In this document: piece after piece, positions 5,147 to 7,583 of the stretch
Layout of the letters: each line of letters begins with the position of its first letter
Position numbering within the stretch: position 1 is the stretch's first letter
From: an uncultured Peptococcaceae bacterium
GTDB taxonomy: Bacteria > Bacillota > Desulfotomaculia > Desulfotomaculales > Desulfallaceae
Length of the DNA stretch: 7,583 nucleotides
Direction: 5' to 3'
Assembly (NCBI GenBank): GCA_913064925.1
Contig: CAJYBN010000137.1
Location: 1-7,583 of the forward strand
Made by a program: the position numbers and the translations under genes
Notes under the pieces: model-generated
What the model saw: only the letters and a program-made list of their open reading frames with translations
The model's database searches: none
Told to the model about the DNA's origin: nothing

Positions 5147-6487
5147 CTATTTAATTTCGGAAGTTTCCCCGGCCATCCGCCAGCAGTTTCTGCCTTCACG
5201 CTTGGCCCGGTAAAGGGCCTTATCCGCAAGGTCGACCAGCTTCGCGGCGTCGCTTGCGTGCTCCGGAAAACATGCAGCACCGAGGCTCACGGTCAACCTT
5301 CCCCCGGGCTGGCTCTCCCCGTTGGGAAAAGGATATTCCTCCACTGCCAGGCGGATCTTTTCCATCACGCGCACTACTCCTTCTGGCCCGGTCCTGGGAA
5401 GGATCACCAGGAACTCCTCACCACCGTACCTGGTGATAATGTCAGATTGCCTGAGCGTCGCAGTAAGTATTTTTCCGAGAGACTTTAGCACCACATCCCC
5501 TGCGGGATGTCCGTTGGTGTCGTTATAACTTTTGAAATGATCCACATCCAGCATAATCACTGAAAGAGGCAACTCGCTACTAGCGGCATCCATCATTTCC
5601 CGTTTTAGAGCGTATTCCATGTACCTCCGGTTATACAGACCAGTAAGAGAATCCCTGCTGGCCTCGCTGGCAAGCGCGGCCAGCTGTTTATTGCGCTTTA
5701 ATATATTACCGGTTTTAAGCAACAACTCCCGGCGATCAACGGGCTTGGTGATAAAATCATCAGCCCCGTACTGAAGGCTGTTAAGCTTGTCCTCCTGCTC
5801 GCTCGAAGTAGTTATGACGATCACCGGCACCCCGGATGTGGCCGGCGTCGACTTGATGCGGCGGCAGACTTCGAAACCGTCCATGCCGGGCAGGACCAGG
5901 TCCAGCAGCACCAGGTCGGGAACGCGTTCTAGAGCAAGTTTTAAAGCTTCATGCCCGTCGACGGCGGTAATAATATCCATATCCTCGCCTTCCAGGTACC
6001 GCAGTATTACTTTCATCTGGAAGGGACTGTCTTCCACCACGAGAACCAGCGGCTTGTCTTTAAGCGACGCAACCGGTTTCTCATAGCGGCGCTCCGCCCG
6101 CTTTCCGGCTGACATCAATGAATTAATACCGGCAGCAAGTTTACCGGGACAAACAGGCTTGCTGATGATTTCACCTGCATCCAATACCTGCAACGACGGC
6201 ACCTGACGTAGATCTTTCGAATCTTCTGATGTAATGACGAGGATGGGGGGCATCGGCGAAACGCTCTCTATCAACCGGACCAATGCCTCCATTTCCGGCG
6301 TGTTGCCAGGTAAATCCACAATTAATATATCGGGCGGCGTATTGGCAATTACCCGGGCTAAAGCAGTTAGTTTGCCGGCCACCTGCAGGCAGTATAAATT
6401 GTAATCCAGGGATTTGGCCACGGTTTCTACGGTAGTAATATCAGAGCTGTAGAGAGCAATAAACCCGGTCGTTTCTTTTATTTCCAT
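5147..6487 (-). CDS. REC-REC-GGDEF diguanylate cyclase response regulator
   Basis: This 446-aa cytoplasmic regulator has a PleD-like domain order and makes c-di-GMP from two GTP when activated by phosphorylation. The first receiver (about 6-125) is degenerate. It keeps D58 and K110 but lacks the acidic pair after strand 1. The second (about 146-265) is canonical: E152-D153, phospho-acceptor D196 in LLDLVLPGMDGFE, T226, K248. A short linker (LKRNKQLAALASEASRD) leads to the GGDEF domain (about 279-437), with metal-binding D314, GGEEF at 355-359, and the inhibitory I-site RQSD (346-349) exactly five residues before it. The start chosen is the ATG preceded by GGTGAG. An ATG five codons upstream (6502) has no ribosome site. 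It lies downstream of pilO across a 188-base spacer. No cognate kinase is in the window. Confidence 0.93.
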   Translation of the reverse strand: MEIKETTGFIALYSSDITTVETVAKSLDYNLYCLQVAGKLTALARVIANTPPDILIVDLPGNTPEMEALVRLIESVSPMPPILVITSEDSKDLRQVPSLQVLDAGEIISKPVCPGKLAAGINSLMSAGKRAERRYEKPVASLKDKPLVLVVEDSPFQMKVILRYLEGEDMDIITAVDGHEALKLALERVPDLVLLDLVLPGMDGFEVCRRIKSTPATSGVPVIVITTSSEQEDKLNSLQYGADDFITKPVDRRELLLKTGNILKRNKQLAALASEASRDSLTGLYNRRYMEYALKREMMDAASSELPLSVIMLDVDHFKSYNDTNGHPAGDVVLKSLGKILTATLRQSDIITRYGGEEFLVILPRTGPEGVVRVMEKIRLAVEEYPFPNGESQPGGRLTVSLGAACFPEHASDAAKLVDLADKALYRAKREGRNCWRMAGETSEIK

Positions 6488-6561
6488 ATGCTCACCATGC
6501 ATATCTTTATCTTTGTTGAATCACCCGGAAGCAATATAATAATCAATAATCAAATCACATC

Positions 6562-6595
6562 CAGGTATTATATTCAATTTACAATCTATACCTGT
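6562..6595 (-). promoter_or_regulatory. Inverted repeat over putative promoter of cyclase gene
   Basis: CAGGTAT (6562-6568) and ATACCTG (6588-6594) form perfect 7-bp arms 26 bases apart centre to centre. On the minus strand a perfect TATAAT (complement of 6567-6572) overlaps one arm, while the other arm falls where a -35 box would be and that hexamer (ACAGGT) is poor. This layout suits a promoter controlled by a dimeric regulator bound at both arms. It lies about 75 bases before the cyclase start. The AT-rich spacer holds no other gene. Confidence 0.4.
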
Positions 6596-6675
6596 TTCTT
6601 GCTGACTATATTAAGCCCATTTCTTTAAGGCAGGCAATGGCAGGTGCAGACAAGGAACGGGGAAACATTTCTTTC

Positions 6676-7386
6676 TTATGGGACAGACCCCTGGCCGGCC
6701 GTCTCTGCCGCCTGTTCCGGCAATGAAGAAGAAACAGGCATCCGGCCCGAAACAAAGGGGTTGGGACGACCCAGTGCCCAGCGCCTGACCTCCTCCAGCT
6801 GCAGGCGCCCGGCAGGAGTAGGCTGGGAGTAGAGCAGCAGCGTCACACTTGCCGTCACCGTACCATCAGGCAATGCCAGGGACTGTTCACCCGCATTTTC
6901 AGACTCGTAACGGTTAATTTGAACATTGCGCAGCTCACTTAAGTTAGGAAGATTTTCCAGATAGTCCATCACCACTGTCACCTGGGGAAACAAACCTCTC
7001 AGCTCTATTTCCACAGGCAGAACCAGCACATATCCCCTATCCACGATGGCCAGCGGTTTAAATTTCAAAACCAGTACCCGGTTTTTTTCAGTCACACGGC
7101 TAAGCTGAATGAGAAACTGGCCGTCCTGCATATCAGTATTGAAACTGTTGTTCAACTCCAGTAAACGCTTTCTGGCCTTTTCCAAGACCTTTTTTTCCTC
7201 TTCCAGGGAGCCGGCCCTGGTAGACAACCGGGAGATGAGGTCATTGGCTTCGTTCAACTCGGTTTTTGTCTTCTGGTAAGCCTGGATTTGGGGCATTAAC
7301 ACGAAACGGTAACCGGCATAAAAAAAGGACAGCAACAGTAAAAGAATGAGTACAGTTTTGGTCTTCTTATCCAGGCCACGTGCCAT
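6676..7386 (-). CDS. pilO: Type IV pilus assembly protein PilO
   Basis: This 236-aa bitopic inner-membrane protein pairs with PilN in the alignment subcomplex that links the pilus motor to outer parts of the machine. Residues 1-10 are basic and cytoplasmic, 11-30 form one transmembrane helix, and 36-80 form a charged coiled coil. Then come two ferredoxin-like halves, including PVEIELRGLFPQVTVVMDYL (124-143) and the strand region to about 188. The tail of about 45 residues is Pro-rich and carries GRPNPF (206-211), resembling the segment found in PilP-type proteins. The start ATG overlaps the PilN stop as TGATG, implying translational coupling. A TTG one codon upstream is an alternative. No pilP or secretin gene follows. 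The next gene is a cyclase across a spacer. Confidence 0.88.
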   Translation of the reverse strand: MARGLDKKTKTVLILLLLLSFFYAGYRFVLMPQIQAYQKTKTELNEANDLISRLSTRAGSLEEEKKVLEKARKRLLELNNSFNTDMQDGQFLIQLSRVTEKNRVLVLKFKPLAIVDRGYVLVLPVEIELRGLFPQVTVVMDYLENLPNLSELRNVQINRYESENAGEQSLALPDGTVTASVTLLLYSQPTPAGRLQLEEVRRWALGRPNPFVSGRMPVSSSLPEQAAETAGQGSVP

Positions 7387-7563
7387 CAACCCCCACCGAC
7401 CCCTTTTAACCGGGCGGAAATGCTAAAAGTAGTGACGCCCTTTGTCTCATCGTATTTAACTTCGTTCAGGTCAACCCGGGAGAAATAGGGCAGTTTTCCC
7501 AACTGATAAATGAATACCCCCACGGCGGCAAGGGAAGTGGTGTTGCCTCCCAGGGTTAATGTA
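7386..7563 (-). CDS. pilN: PilN C-terminal fragment (cut by contig end)
   Basis: The final 58 codons of a type IV pilus PilN (fimbrial assembly family) read in from the right edge. The motif LTLGGNTTS, then FIYQLGKLPYFSRVDLNEV, then FSISARLKG is the typical last beta-alpha-beta unit of PilN. Its TGA stop shares the A of the pilO ATG. The transmembrane helix and N-terminal motif lie beyond the contig end. Genuine coding sequence stops at 7563, where adapter sequence begins. Confidence 0.85.
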
Positions 7564-7583
7564 AGATCGGAAGAGCGTCGTGT
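7564..7583 (+). other. Illumina adapter contamination
   Basis: The last 20 bases begin AGATCGGAAGAGC and continue into the TruSeq universal-adapter reverse complement (…GTCGTGT). This is not genomic. It shows the window ends at a contig terminus and that these bases must be excluded from the PilN frame. Confidence 0.96.

Noticed and set aside
6629..6644. Short direct repeat GGCAGG-N4-GGCAGG downstream of pilO
   Set aside because: It has only two 6-bp copies with no hairpin or T-tract. It is compatible with chance.

Overview
The window looks like a short draft contig from a spore-forming Firmicute, most likely a Desulfotomaculum/Pelotomaculum-type member of the Peptococcaceae. This assignment is inference. 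It rests on a DUF3243 (YmfJ-like) protein and a YabG-like N-terminal domain (both typical of endospore formers), Gram-positive-style GGAGG/GAGGTG ribosome binding sites, and type IV pilus genes next to a diguanylate cyclase. The last 20 bases are an Illumina TruSeq adapter, so the right edge is an assembly end and not genome sequence.

Layout, left to right. 1-96: no gene. It holds a possible LexA-type box and two abutting hairpins that could belong to the leader of a minus-strand gene beyond the left edge. 97-1488: pmbA/tldE (minus), with its own terminator and a candidate -10 box. 1563-1803: a 71-aa YabG-N-like small protein (minus) with a terminator directly after its stop. 1804-2037: divergent spacer with a GC-centred palindrome. 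2038-2375: DUF3243 protein (plus) and its terminator. 2438-3199: prepilin peptidase PilD (minus). 3233-3267: hairpin without a T-tract. 3305-4702: TldD zinc protease (minus). 4724-5146: a gap of about 420 bp holding one minus-strand frame that reads as protein-like but is broken by TGA and TAG. 5147-6487: REC-REC-GGDEF response regulator (minus). 6488-6675: AT-rich spacer with an inverted repeat over a putative promoter. 6676-7386: PilO (minus), overlapping the stop of PilN, whose C-terminus runs to the contig end.

Two themes run through the window. One is type IV pilus assembly. PilN and PilO form the inner-membrane alignment subcomplex. PilD cleaves and N-methylates prepilins. A diguanylate cyclase with an intact inhibitory site lies between them and may couple c-di-GMP to pilus function. 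The other theme is the TldD/TldE heterodimeric peptidase. Its catalytic subunit (HEACGH plus a C-terminal Cys) and its non-catalytic partner are both present, but they lie about 1.8 kb apart with three unrelated genes between them, one on the opposite strand. No tRNA, rRNA, CRISPR array, insertion sequence or phage gene was seen.
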